Assembly: GCA_963277665.1 (NCBI GenBank)
Contig: OY728158.1
Coordinates: 598,014,818 to 598,078,817 of the forward strand
Length of the DNA stretch: 64,000 nucleotides
DNA from: Viscum album
Lineage: Eukaryota > Streptophyta > Magnoliopsida > Santalales > Viscaceae
Direction of reading: 5' to 3'
Shown here: positions 25,815 to 38,329 of the stretch, in pieces
Layout: every line of letters begins with the position of its first letter
Numbering within the stretch: position 1 is the first letter of the stretch
Position numbers and translations under genes: made by a program
Notes under the pieces: model-generated
Told to the model about the DNA's origin: nothing
What the model saw: the letters and a program-made list of their open reading frames with translations, nothing else
Databases searched by the model: none

Positions 25815-28198
25815 TTCTATACTCCTTAAATAAATATTGTCCCCGTAATTTAGTCATGATATTTGTTATAAAGGGTTTTAAATTTTTAAATAACATTTTA
25901 TGAAATCCACATCATAAAATAGTTAATAAAATATTCTCTTCATATGAGAAATTTGGAAGTACAAAGGTCACATAGAATAACATATAACTTGGTTTCTAAG
26001 TAAGATAACATTAGTTGAACATGAAGATATATACCTGTAGAAAAAGAGTAAATAATTATAGGGAGTTATTTAGGTCATCTATCACAATAATTTTAATGAC
26101 CAATGTATATTTTAGGATCACAAATCTATAAATTTGTGATGATTTAAATGACCAGTTTATTCATCAGATATGAATATAATAGGATAACATTTTTGTTCCC
26201 AGATCATTTTCATAATGTTGAGTAATTCTTCTATAGCATAAGAATATAAGGGAACAAAATAAAATGATATATTTTTTTTAATAAACAAAATTTCATCTTT
26301 TACTTGGGCTTCAATATCTTATTCCAATAAATGAACATAAAAAATGATTTTTTGTGTCTGATGCACTAAAATTCACTTTTATGGGGTCATAAAATCCATA
26401 AAAGAGTGAAATTATTTCCATATGTCTCTAATTTTATTCCAAAACCCATATTTTTAATAAATTAATATAAAAAATCAAAATAAATACTATTGTTTTATGA
26501 TTAATTTTTATTAGTCAAATTTTTTAGCTAAAAATAGTGACATATTAATGAGTACATCACATAGGATAGTGGAAGACATGAAACCCTTATCGTCCATTGG
26601 TCATGGGTTCAAGCCCCACCACCATTCTTAATGTGATGGTTTGTAACCCTACATGTGGGATATATGTTTTGTTAATTATATTAATATAATTCCTATAATT
26701 CTACCAAAATAATATGATGGTAATCCTTGAAATAAATTTAATCATTAAATAACTTTTTTACTAGGGGTTTCAATACAATGTTTTGAAGGTGTAGTAATAT
26801 TATTTGACTATTATTAAAATTTATTTAATAATAATATCAACCTTAAGGGTTACCAATACCATTAAACTTATTTATGTATAATGTAAATGAAGTATTCCTC
26901 AAATAAAATTTCCTCTAAAACTTATATATTCCATTAATTTTCCTAAAATATTTTTAATCTTTGAAGAATCCCATCACATAAAACCTAAAAAATTGTTATT
27001 TTAGAAAAAGAAATTATGATAAATCATAAACTAATAAACCCAAGATGGTATTCATAATACTTAATTTAGGGAAGACATATATGATTCTGTGATTTAACAC
27101 AATCCTTATATGGTTCATGATTCTTATAACCAAAAGACCATTGGTAAAAATACTTTGAAAAATTAATTATTAAATCCCTATACTTCATAATTTATATTTC
27201 AAAATAGGTCCTTACAATATTTATGGGTTACCCTTTATAATATGGCATTGAATCAAGTAATTCCCAAGTTCCCTGCATTTAAGGAAACCAAACATAAATT
27301 TATCCTTAGGATGATATTAATTTTCTTATATTATTATCTTCATTTTTTCATAGAAATTATTTTATTTATGTCATACCATTTTACACATAAATAATTTCCC
27401 CATTCTATTGAGACACTTTCATAGATGTCCCCTTCCACATTTCTTACATGATGGAAATCAAAAAATCTTTTCTCCATTGACTCTACCACTCTATTTCCTA
27501 GAAAATTACATCCTTCTATTTTTTAGAGAGTATAAGAGTTTGTTATTGTATATGATAGTAATCATATATTGGGAAAAATATTTAGTAATAAACATGATAT
27601 ATTTCACTCCTATCAGAATCCCATTTGGTTTCTCATTATTTCAACTATGTCCTTCATGCTCAATGTTAATATGATTTATTCAGGTTAGAGCCAATTACTA
27701 AAGCCAAAAATCATATTTTGAGAAAAAATAATCCTAGTGAGAAAACTATGTAATCATTTATAGAATTTATAAATCACGAAATCTTATTTTTAATATAAAA
27801 CAACTAATGTTGAACCTAGGTTTTTCAATATCATCATCAATTCAACTCATTCATAATGGGTTGTAATAAAAATTTTAATTATCAAATGCATATCCTCTTG
27901 GAGTTTTAAACTAAGTTCAAAGTAATGAATATGGTCTAATACCAGGTTATGCTCGAGTCAAGAGAGACACACCCTTTTCTAATTTATTACCCATAGGCAC
28001 ATCTACCCAAAATTATATCCACTTATAGTATCCAGAAAGTGATATATTTTTAGTAATACCTACATAATCTCTTAACAAAACAATATTATATTATTATATA
28101 CATATCCTAAAATTCTATCTTAGGGTTATTTTCCCTAATATATGTTTTTTTCTAAATATAATTTCCAAGGTTTATAATAAACATTATCTAATACTTAG
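25815..28198 (+). other. Interior of element 3, non-coding
   Basis: This 2.4-kb stretch separates the two LTRs. I see no gag, protease, RT or integrase motif in any frame. The open frame at 27408-27674 (88 codons) has no recognisable domain and is probably chance. At 26586-26632 lies a GGTTCAAGCCCCACC word, like a tRNA T-arm or Pol III box B, without a matching tRNA fold. The first 100 bases resemble the sequence after LTR copy A. No clear primer binding site or polypurine tract was found. Confidence 0.55.
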
Positions 28199-30326
28199 TG
28201 TATAAACCATGACCCTAGTAGCCTAGAGCAGATGCGTCCTACTATTATATCAGCATAAGATGCAAGGAAATAACATCCCAAATGACTAAATAGTTTACCA
28301 GTCTGGAAAAACTGCATACATACATTATTCTTATATTAAAATTGAATACAAAACTTAAAACATATTTTTTTAAGAATAAATTTATTTCATATAGTGTATC
28401 TCTCTTTATTAATCATTGTAAACTTCATGGGATCATGGGGAAAGGAAAAAAGTTATGGGTGAGATCAAATTCTCTATAAGGGTTTAATTAAGTAGAATAA
28501 ATAATGAATCAATGAACATAATCAATATTGAAAGGTAAATAATTAAACATATGTTCCCTTTAAATAACTGGATAAGGTATAATAAATAGGGAATAATAAA
28601 TAACTGAAACTCATGATATTTTATCAATAAATTAAAAATGAAATACTTCCATCAATTTTTTCATAGTGAAAATATCAATGATAATAATTATTTAATTCTC
28701 AATGTTGAAAATTTCTAATTATTGGATGTCATGTGTGAGGAACAAGAAAACATAAACCTTCATGATCTATCCTCTATAATGTTTAAAACTACAAGTAGAA
28801 ACACACTTAAATTTCAAAATTAATTTGTATAATGAGCCATATCAACACATAGAGGGGATATATAAAGTCCAAGCCTCACCCATCACAACATATCCAAAGT
28901 AATCGTCATATATCCAAAACATTGTTTTAATTAATAAAAAATTTGTCTTGTCATCAATTATCTATATTGAGTAAAAGATTCTAATTTATCAATATTTCAC
29001 CAGACCAAAAAAATTACATTCAATGTAGAACCTCTACATAAAAATGAAATATGGTTTAAAAATTAATCATATTCAAGATAACTAATGTGGATATTTATGA
29101 AAAAAAATTATTTCTAATGATCATAATAATGTGAAATTTTCTAGGAAATGTTTGTTACCACAAAAATGAATTACGAATCTGAATTTTAATACTTTCCTTA
29201 GTCAAAATGTTCATAAAAAACCATAATAATAATAATGATGATTTTAATATAACATATACCCCTTGAAGTAATATTACAGGTTTTTTGTCATTGATGAATG
29301 GAAAGACCATAAAATATCCTTCAAAACATTCTTGAAGAAAACATCCTTTTCATTTTAAAAAACACTTCTAAAATTGATTTTCATTGAAAATTAATTTAAA
29401 AAATCATTTTATTTATAAATATATTAATAAAATATCAAATTAAGCTTTGAATAAATAAAAATGGGTAATTTATAACAAACTTTACAAGGTAAAAACAACA
29501 TTCTTTTTTCATTGTAAAAATGTTAGAAAAGTGACTTGTTCAAAAAGTGATATAATGATTGCTGTAATAAATTTTCTAAAAAGACAAAATTGATGAAATT
29601 TTATTTTAATAAATAATGTCTAAAAGGTTAAATAAAAAAATTGAAAACATTTTTTGAAAACATTGTTTCATAAAAAACATATTTATAACTTAATAGAGAA
29701 ATGAAGTCAATATTTATTAAAATATTTAATCAATAATTTTAAGTACAATGTGTGAAAAATGGTAAAATTGCTTGAAAAATATCACGAATAACTAAATAAT
29801 AATAAAATTAAATAGTTTAATAAATAATTATCATATAATTTACTTTAATGTAAATTGAAAAAATAAACAATCTCGATTCGAATGAAAATATGAAATAAAC
29901 TTTAAAAATGATCATAATGATAAAGTGAGAATTAATAAATGAAACAATTATGTATATAAACTATAAATACATATAAAGATATTCAATAAAAAATAGAAAT
30001 TCAACATTTATTATACACATAATCATAGAATATCCATGATAATAATGAAGTAATATAGAATAATGAATATAATTTGACTGATGAAATTTTTTACAACATA
30101 ATAACATTATGTTCAAATCCTATTACAAGAAATATTTAAATTGATACTTAAAATACCATGCAGAATTAAGGATTCATGATTTTACATGTCAATGGGGATG
30201 TATATAAACATTATAAAAGTAATTGAGTTCATAGTATTACAATATTCATCAATGAAATTAAATTTAGATGAAATGAGTTTCCTTACACATCTTTTTGGAT
30301 AAAAACTATTTTACCTACTATATAAT
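28199..30326 (+). repeat. Element 3, right LTR (copy C), first part
   Basis: It starts TGTATAAACC at 28199 and is collinear with 18533-22545, apart from the extra segment of copy B. It ends where element 4 starts. The last five bases, ATAAT at 30322-30326, recur after element 4 at 41317-41321. Confidence 0.7.
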
Positions 30327-33314
30327 TGTAACACCCTGTGAATTTTAAAATAAATTTAATATTTAATGTAGAAAAAACCGAGTCCATAAAAAATACCACA
30401 TTGTTATAACCTAGCTAGTGAACATAATTTTTCCACCTCTATGATTTGAATTTCGAAGAACTAACATACACGGTTGCATTCTGTAAGATATTTAGAGTCT
30501 AAAAAGACAAACATAATTTTTGGTTAATAGTAACATACCCTTATGAATAGTAATATTTATAATAATATGATCCTTATGATTAGTAAATAAATTATTATTT
30601 TATTGTGTTAAACTGATAATATAATGAAATATTAATTAATTTTTCAATGTTAATTTAAATGAAATATAGAATTAAAATTGTAATTTTTTAAAATAAATTA
30701 TGATTTTATTTCAAAATTAAATCAATAATTTTTAGAAATTTATTTCCAAACACTGGAGTTATTTTTGGAATTATAAATGTTGAAAAATGGTTAGGGTGGA
30801 TTTTTGGGATTTCATTGAAATACTTGAATTTTTTATGCATAGTAAAATACTATAATTTACTGTATATATGCATTATTAATTAAATTCATAATTCTTAGAA
30901 TCATGGATGATGAAATCATGCTTGGTTCGAACTCACATGCACATATTACTATTCCTAGTCACAAGAATCAATACTATTGGTTTCCTTTTTCAAAATGAAA
31001 AAATAATGAGTAAAATAATGGGAAAACCCTCCTCTCCACTATAAACCCCCCTCACTCCCTCTTCTATTAACTCATATAAGCCTTGAATCTCGTAAAATTT
31101 ATCCTCAAATACCCTTCCCTTGCCACTCCCCACGTCTAGGATCTCATGGTATTTCCAAAAGTCCAAAACAACTTCCCTTAAAGGGATTCTCAAGAAGATG
31201 TATTCAAAAGGTAAATTAATATTTTATTTCTTTCAATTTCATTTCATGTTCCTTTATATTATTATCCAATTCTAACATCCTCTATCCAAATGAACATTAT
31301 AAATCCAGTATCATCTATATACAGTAATTATATAATGTGAATGGAATAACCACCATCAATATTATCACTCTTCATCTTTTATTTTATAAACAAAATCATT
31401 GTCGGTGAGGTGCCAATTTACAACCTTTGTGGACAATGAAGTTACATTCTTTAGTTTCCCATTAAATAATGGTCATGAAACCATTTTTATGGTTGAAACA
31501 GGCTATATAATATATATATATATATATTATAACCTATTTAATATTCAAGAACTATTATATGTACATAATATTAAATCATATGACCAAACTAGCTCCTAAT
31601 TATAAAAAAACTACTAAAATTATCTAAATGATTGTCATTATTATTTCATCTAATGAATCATCCTCACTCCATGTAACAAAATAAAATAAATTACCCATAA
31701 CACCTATTTTTGTTCATAAATACTATTTAAATTCAATTTTTTGATTTATATCCATTCCACACGAACTCTATTACTTAAAAACGAGTGAACTGATTATGAA
31801 TATCAAGATAACGAACACTCCTGAATGACGAAATTTAATAATATAACTTATCAGTGAGGGAATAAATGAACTAAAAAAATTATGATAAAATAATTAAAAA
31901 TCCAATAGGTTCTTAATCAAGTTTTTAATGAGTCTAATTTCATATTCCAAGATCATAAGGTCATGAAAGGAACATTCGGACTTAAGAAAAAGGATTTCTA
32001 CATGAACATCCATTTTCATTCGGGTTACTCTTATTGTATACTTACCAAAATAAAATTCTTATTTATTCATATTTTCTCCTCATATATTATATTATAATGT
32101 TGTTTATATGTGTACCAACCATAATCCTACATTAATTTATGGGTAGTTATATGTTTTAAAGGATGTTTCAAAAATTCTTCCCGAAATACACGCCTGATTC
32201 AATGGAATTTCTCAGTTTCTTACCTATTTTCAAGGGAACTCTATAATATTTATTTGAAAACCAGTTTCTTTTTAAAATATATAATTTTATTATAAAAATA
32301 CTATATTACTTAAATACTATTTTTAAATAAATATATTTCTAAAATAACTCATCTTTTCAAAATAAAAAAGTATTTATCTCAAGAATTACTCGATGATTTT
32401 ATTAGAGAATCTTCATATGTTTCAACAAACATGTTGATTATTATTTATTATTGGGATTTATATTTTATGATGTCATCTACCATATTTAATTGAATGGTTT
32501 ATGATTATTTTTATTGTGGATGTGCACTCTTAAAACCATTCATCAATTTACTCAGAATGGTCAGTGTTATGCTTTATGTTTGGGGAAAGTTATTTACATA
32601 TCTTATAATGTTTTGAATATGAATTTATATACTATTTATGATTATACCTATTCATATGAAGAATGCATTGGACATAGTAAGTGTCAATTTCGGTCCACTA
32701 TATCCCCTCGGTGCATTGGTAGGTCTCATGAGACAAACTATGGTCTTGGCACGAGGCCTTGAAAAAACGGCTATTTATGGTCCTAGAACAAGGCCCTGAC
32801 GGTATGGTTATAATATCCCGCATTATGAAATCCATCATTATGATGATTAAATTGATTTTTCTTGTGGTTATTCTACTATATGAATACCGATTATTATGTT
32901 TTAGTATGGAATTATTTATTTATCTCTTATTCGTTCCATAATGTGTTCCAATTTATTGTTAAAGGAATATGTTTTTAGTAATTCAACAGGACTAATATTC
33001 ATGTTTATGAAATAATCTAATGTATTTCTTACCCTTACTGAAACTTTTATCTCACCTATTTATTATGTTTCTTTTTCTTAGGACATAAATATTTTTATTA
33101 TGAATGACATGTAGATATAACCTATGATTTATGGATGTTGTCGAAAGAATTTCTATGTTTTATTTATTTTCAAGTTGAATTTCTGAACATATGTATGTAT
33201 CTTGTTTCCAATGATAATAATGTACATAGTACTTCAGGATGCATCTTCCTTATTTGTCTTCCAATGTAATAAAATAAAGCATCAGCTCTGAGAAACTGGG
33301 GTCGGGTCCTTACT
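30327..33314 (+). repeat. Element 4, 5' LTR
   Basis: It starts TGTAACACC and aligns with 38330-41316 from end to end. Shared anchors: CACATTGTTATA near 30400, GTAACATACCCTTATG near 30528, TGAGGTGCCAATTTACA near 31406, and ATGGTCTTGGCAC near 32740. A short tandem duplication of a GGTC-x-x-x-GGCACRAGGCC-like word lies at 32737-32805. At its 3' end AATAAAATAAAGCA near 33266 resembles a polyadenylation region. Confidence 0.88.
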
Positions 33315-33316
33315 GT

Positions 33317-33330
33317 TGGTATCAAAGAAT
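33317..33330 (+). promoter_or_regulatory. Element 4 primer binding site (tRNA-iMet type)
   Basis: TGGTATCAAAGA, two bases after the 5' LTR, matches 10 of 12 bases of the common plant primer site TGGTATCAGAGC, complementary to the 3' end of initiator tRNA-Met. Confidence 0.75.
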
Positions 33331-33829
33331 GTTTGGTAGAAAACATGGAATCTAGATTTGGAAAACTAAAATTAGGGAACAAACCCCTAAGATAAACTCG
33401 CAGGATTAACATAAAAGGGAATCCTATTATTTTGGTAAGGAATATATTATGTGGATCTTTCATGAAAATATGTCCCTTTTTGGATACTGCAAGTGGATGT
33501 GGTTCTGGCACAGATGTACGTAGCAATTAAAACACTAACAAGGAGTTTTGGGTTTGACCTAGGATATCATGGTACACAATAATGGGTCTTAATGCACACC
33601 TGGTTTGACACTCTCGAGGGATATAAATCATATACATCACATTTTATTTACAATCCACTAAGAAAGATTTAAATGTAAATTTTTCCTCAAAGAACCCATG
33701 TTTATAAATATGGGATTATTCATGCATAGGATTTCAATTTATGCTAAGTATTTAGATAAGTAGATATTATAAATTATGATTCATTACCTAATCTAGTTTG
33801 GGCCATTATTTAGAAAATGTGCCTAGTTG
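33331..33829 (+). other. Element 4 untranslated leader
   Basis: Sequence between the primer site and the first Gag-like sequence. No feature is visible. The minus-strand open frame 33170-33526 across this zone is antisense to the LTR end and leader and is not taken as a gene. Confidence 0.5.
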
Positions 33830-34720
33830 AAGGAATGGAAACCACATGAATGCACATATCACATGTATGGAATACCCTCCTATGAAAGATAATGATGTTG
33901 TATTTGGAGCTGTGATTGGTGTTGAGAAACTTATAACTATACTAGGACAACTAACATAGGTTATGAATAATAACCTTACCTATGTGGACCAAACTGATCC
34001 ACAATGTGGAGGATCTATGTTGGATAGCTTTATGCGACAATAGCCTCCATCATATAATAGGACTATAAACCCATTTGTAGAGGATAAATGGATAAGTTCC
34101 CTATATATGATATTTCTTACTTTGGGATGTAATGAAAGAGTTAAGTTTGTCATGAAATATTATCATCTATCGAAAGATGCATATTAGTGGTGGTCATTAA
34201 TCCAAAACACAAATGAAAAGGAAGAAATAGAAAAGATATAATGGAGTTATTTTTAGTAAATATTCTTAGAAAAATATTTTCCCCATGAACAATGAGTTTA
34301 TATGGAAAGGAAATTCCTGAATCGGAGGTAGAAGGAGGATAAATTTTTTGAAATGTGTGAAGATAACATCACAAGGATAGAAAGACATGTCGCAGACTAC
34401 ATATGTAATCCAATGAGGATGATATATCGATTCTTTATGGTTTAAAACCATTCCACTAAACAGAACTAGTCTCTCAAAGTTTATCATCATATGAAGTTAT
34501 AGTCTCAAGTGATATCAAGATAGAAAATGAATTTTCAAGTCCTATAAATTTAAATAAAAACAAGAGAATAAGAGGGCTACCGAAAACTTTTAAAAATGAA
34601 ATAAGAAAATATGGAAGAAGGGAATATTTGACCTCCCCTCTTATAGTAATTGTGGGAAGAAATACCCTGGGACATTCTTGAAGGGAACGGGAGTTTACTA
34701 CAAATACTAAGAAAATACCA
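33830..34720 (+). pseudogene. Element 4 gag remnant
   Basis: Around 34120-34200 the plus strand reads CNERVKFVMKYYHLSKDAY, then a stop, then WWSLIQ, matching the gypsy Gag block in which CT-D-E-x-KV and AYMLxxDARxWW are conserved. FLEKYFPHEQ near 34266 matches the following EFxxKYFP block, and an RIERHVADY-like word near 34378 the next. Gag forms the virus-like particle that packages the element RNA. The CCHC knuckle could not be placed; the region after 34500 is heavily broken. Confidence 0.7.
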
Positions 34721-35180
34721 CAATTCTTTTGATTGAAAGGGGAAGAAAGAGGCTTCCAATTTTCAATGCAACTGTTTCTGGGAGATGGGACATTATGGAC
34801 ATGAATTTCCTAAGGCCTCAAGGAAATATTACCCAAAGAAGTCTAAGGGAGAATGGCCAAGCTTATGTGGTCACAACTGTAGAGTTTTGTGTTCCAAAAG
34901 ATGTGGTGGTAGGTACTTTAATCATTTCCTTGAACTTAGATAGTGCTTTATTTGATTTTGGATCATCGCATTCATTCATATCTTCTAAAGTTTCCACGAA
35001 AAATAGATATTTCCAATATGATTTAATAAGAGATTTGTTAGTCAAAACTCCTAAGGGAAGTATCATTGCAACAAAGTTGTGTCAGGTAGTCCCCATTATG
35101 AAATATAAACGTGCTTTATATACTAATTTTATTTTCATACTCATGATTTACTTTGATATAATCCTCGTTATGGATTAGAT
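34721..35180 (+). pseudogene. Element 4 aspartic protease remnant
   Basis: An open frame covers 34729-35178. Near 34950 it reads ALFDFGSSHSFISSK, the retropepsin block ALFDSGASHSFIS with the serine of D-S-G changed to phenylalanine; the catalytic aspartate is kept. It ends with FDIILVMD, from the conserved FDVILGMDWL block, with glycine changed to valine, and stops at the following tryptophan codon position. The protease cuts Gag-Pol into its working parts. Despite being open for 149 codons it is a fragment of the polyprotein, not a free gene. Confidence 0.8.
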
Positions 35181-35389
35181 TTTGACCCATGATGCAAAAA
35201 ATTATTTCAATAGGAATGAGGATACCATTTTTTAGGACGATGTGGAATCCCTTATCTTTAGGTAAGAAACATCACCATCTGATTCTCATCTAGATCAACC
35301 CTCACTAGTTCTACTGAATTAAATTATTGTAGAGGAAGGTAATTCAATAACTATGGGTGAGGAAATAAATGTTCAAATAGAGGACATAT

Positions 35390-36240
35390 GTATTTTGCAA
35401 GAATATGATGGAATCTTTCCAGAGAATTTACATGTACATCCTCCAAAGTAGAAAATTGAGTTTTTCATTAACATAATTCATGATTAAACGCCTATATCAA
35501 GTACCCCTTATAGAATGGCCACTATGGAATTAGTGGGACTAAAGAAACAACATTAGGAATTGAGTGATAAATGATTTATTTTCCCAAGTGTTTTTCCATG
35601 GGGAACCCTAGTTCTTTTATTTATGAAGAAACATGGATCTATGAGGTTGTGAATTAAACACAGGGAGATCGATTTTATAACAATAAAGAACAATTATCTC
35701 CTACCTTGCATTAGTTATTTTTTCAATCAACTTCATAGTGCTCAATATTTTTCAAAGATTGACCTTCGATACAATTATCGTCAGTTTCTTGTGAGGAAGT
35801 AAGACATTCCAAAAACAGTATTTCAAACCATGTATGGGCCTTAAAAGTTTTTAGTAATGCCTTTTGGACTGACAAATGCACCCTCTATTTTCATGGATCT
35901 AATGAATAATTTTTTCAAGGAATATATTGATTCCTTTGTGGTGGTATTTATTGATGATATATTTGTATACTAAAAAAGATATGAAGATCATGAAAATTAC
36001 TTGTGCTCTATTCTGAAGACTCTTAAAAGAAATGAATTATATGGGAATTTTATCAAGTGTGAATTTTGGATTCAATCAGTTTCCTTTCATGGCCACATTG
36101 TCTCTAAGGATGGAATGTCTATTGATCCTGTGAAGAAAAATTATATTCAAGAATGGCCTACTCCAACAAACATAACTGTGGTACATAGTTTTATTTTTTA
36201 TCAGGTTATTATTGGCATATCATTCAGAACATTTCCTGTT
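35390..36240 (+). pseudogene. Element 4 reverse transcriptase
   Basis: Blocks seen in order: VFPWGTLVLLFMKKHGSM near 35590 (consensus SPWGAPVLFVKKKDGSMR), then YFFNQLHSAQYFSKIDLRY near 35715, then [15 protein letters not shown] near 35865, and [12 protein letters not shown] near 35935 with both catalytic aspartates intact. The frame 36001-36243 continues with CEFWIQSVSFHGHIVSKDG, the thumb block. Several in-frame stops break the reading, including one directly after the active site. RT copies element RNA into DNA. Family assignment to chromovirus-type gypsy is strong. Confidence 0.85.
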
Positions 36241-36289
36241 TAGCCAACCCAATTGATAGAGATTACACGTAATGTATTTGAGTTCATAT

Positions 36290-36760
36290 GGAAAAACTAA
36301 TGTGAGGACTGTTTTGAAAAATTGAAGATGATATTTGTGAATTCTATAATCTGAACCCTACCATCGGGTAATGATGGGTATGTAATCTATAGTGATTCAT
36401 CAAGTAAATGACTCGGTTGTGTACTTATGAGGAATGATTGAGTTACTGACTACACATCAATGTAGTTTAAAATTAATTGAAAAAACTATCATACTCATGA
36501 TCTTGAGTTAGTTATTGTAGTCATTCCTCAAAAATTATGGAGACTCTATCTCTATAGAGAAATATGTGAGATGTATGCAAATCATAAGATTTTGAAGTAT
36601 ATATTTTCACAGAAAGAACTAAGCATGAGGAAAAGGCTATGTCTTGAACTACTCAAGTATTACTGTTATACCATCCACTACCACCTAGGAAACGCTAATA
36701 AGGTAGTTGATTATTTGATCCGGAAGGATCAGGGTGTTCTCAACAAAAATGTTTATTGAC
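36290..36760 (+). pseudogene. Element 4 RNase H
   Basis: Near 36372 the plus strand reads VIYSDSSSK, with the first catalytic aspartate, where the consensus is VYTDASKxGLGCVLMQ. Then comes HTHDLELVIVV (consensus YPTHDLELAAVV), which keeps the catalytic glutamate. The frame 36571-36759 reads MYANHKILKYIFSQKEL (consensus FTDHKSLKYIFTQKEL), in which the conserved aspartate is now alanine. YTIHYHLGNANKVVDYLIRK matches the end of the domain. RNase H removes the RNA strand during cDNA synthesis. Confidence 0.8.
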
Positions 36761-36819
36761 AAGGATCCTTTGTGCATGGATCTAGTGAGGATGGATATTG
36801 TAATTATAAAAAAAGGTTA

Positions 36820-37725
36820 AACATTGCTACTTTTTCATTTTGTTTCCCAACCATCTTTATTCGAAAGGATTAAAATCTTTCGTCCTGATGATGAGAACCA
36901 ACAAAAGAAAATTAATTCTATGAAAGAGGGGGATTTAGCTGACTTTGTATGTGAATATGAAATCTGGAAATTTGGGAACCAGTTATGTGTTCCCTCTATA
37001 ACCAAAATAAAAAGGCAGTTATTAGATGATACCCATAAATCGAATTTCTCTATACAGTAAGGTTGCACTAATATGTATATATATTTTAAGGAACATTTCT
37101 GGTGGTACAACATGAAGAGATAAATTGTCGATTATGTATCAAGATGTTTAGTATATCAGTAGGTGATAGCTGAAGAATAACATCCTAGAGGATTAATTCA
37201 ACCTATAACTATTCTTACATGGAAATCAGATGACATCACCATGGATTTTGTCATTGGATTACCCAAAACTCTAATAAATAATGATGCAATATGGGTAATT
37301 ATTGATCAACTTACAAAATACACACATTTTTTTGTTATAAGTAAGGATTTTCCATAGGAGTGACTTACACGGCTCTATATCAATGATGTTGTAAGACTTC
37401 ATGGAGAACCTATTTCATGATTGTATGATCATGATCCTTGGATTACATCAAAATTCTGTAAAATTATCCAGAAATCCTTTTACACTTAGATTTGTTTGGG
37501 TACATCTTATCATCCTCACACTTATGGGAAATCAGAAATGGTGATCCAAACTTTACAAGACATGTTGAGATCATCCTCACTTGATTTTCATGATATGTGG
37601 GATCATTATTTACCTATGGTAGAGTTTTCCTATAATAATAGTTTCCATTACAGTATTCAAATGGCGCAATATGAAGCATTTTACATAAAGAGATGTCATT
37701 TACAAACATGTTGATATAATGTTAG
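36820..37725 (+). pseudogene. Element 4 integrase
   Basis: The catalytic core is readable with stops: MDFVIGLPKT near 37237 (first Asp), TKYTHFFVISKDF near 37310, VVRLHGEPIS near 37388, then YDHDPWITSKF near 37425 (second Asp) and, after one stop, TSYHPHTYGKSEMVIQTL with the catalytic Glu. Counting residues gives exactly 35 between the second Asp and the Glu, the D-35-E spacing of the family. YNNSFHYSIQMAQYEAFY near 37632 matches the following block. Integrase inserts the cDNA into the genome. All three catalytic residues are kept although the frame is broken. Confidence 0.85.
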
Positions 37726-37861
37726 TGAAAGGAAGCTAGTGGTCCTAGAGCATGTAGAGGAAACAATAGAAAAGTTTGATGTTATTCAAGGAAACATCAA
37801 AGTATCTCAAAGTAAGAAAAATAGTTATGTTGATAATCGAAAGAAGAATTTTTAATTTCAA

Positions 37862-38284
37862 GTGGGAGATCATGTTTTCTTAAAAGTATCTCTATGGAAG
37901 GGTGTTATAAGATTTGCGGAGAATGGTAAACTAATCCCTATGTACATAAGACCATTTGAAATTCTGGAGAGAATAAGAGCTATTTCATTTTATTTAGATA
38001 TGAGATCTAGCCTATCTAAAGTACACTATGTGTTCCACATATCATGGCTAAGAGAATACATTCTAGACCCAACACATGTCCTCACTTCTGAAGGTATAGA
38101 ATTAGAACCTGACTTATCTTACTATGAAGAGCCTATCTTGATTCTAGACCCTAAAGAAAAAGTGTTAAGGAATCAGACGAATCTACTGGTAAAGATACTT
38201 TGGAAAAATCAAAAAATCGAAGATGAATCATGGGATCTGAAGGAGCTTATGATGAAGAACTACCCAAATCTCTTTATGAGGTAA
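37862..38284 (+). pseudogene. Element 4 integrase tail and chromodomain
   Basis: An open frame of 140 codons, the C-terminal end of the polyprotein. GDHVFLKVSLWKGVIRF and IRPFEILERI near its start are the GPY/F-type integrase tail. VHYVFHISWLREYILDPTHV follows, then ILDPKEKVLRNQ. The end, LVKILWKNQKIEDESWDL and NYPNLF, is the chromodomain-like module of plant chromoviruses, thought to guide integration to marked chromatin. The start codon is only the first ATG of a surviving open piece. It is followed 45 bases later by the 3' LTR. Being open is best explained by chance preservation. Confidence 0.85.
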
Positions 38285-38316
38285 CATTCTGGTAATTTTG
38301 AGGATGCAATTTTTAT

Positions 38317-38328
38317 ATGGAAGGGATA
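38317..38328 (+). promoter_or_regulatory. Element 4 polypurine tract
   Basis: A GGAAGGGA purine run directly before the 3' LTR is where plus-strand DNA synthesis starts in LTR elements. Its position fits; the match is by context only. Confidence 0.6.
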
Positions 38329-38329
38329 A

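Noticed and set aside
26586..26640. tRNA gene
   Set aside because: A T-arm-like GGTTCAAGCCCC word is present, but I could not draw acceptor, D and anticodon arms.
27408..27674. 88-codon open frame in the interior of element 3
   Set aside because: No known domain, start context or conservation visible; likely chance.
34729..35178. 149-codon open frame as a free protease gene
   Set aside because: It lies between Gag and RT remnants of element 4, in the normal polyprotein order, and is a surviving piece of it.
37862..38284. 140-codon open frame as a host chromodomain gene
   Set aside because: It continues from the integrase core and ends just before the 3' LTR, as in chromoviruses.
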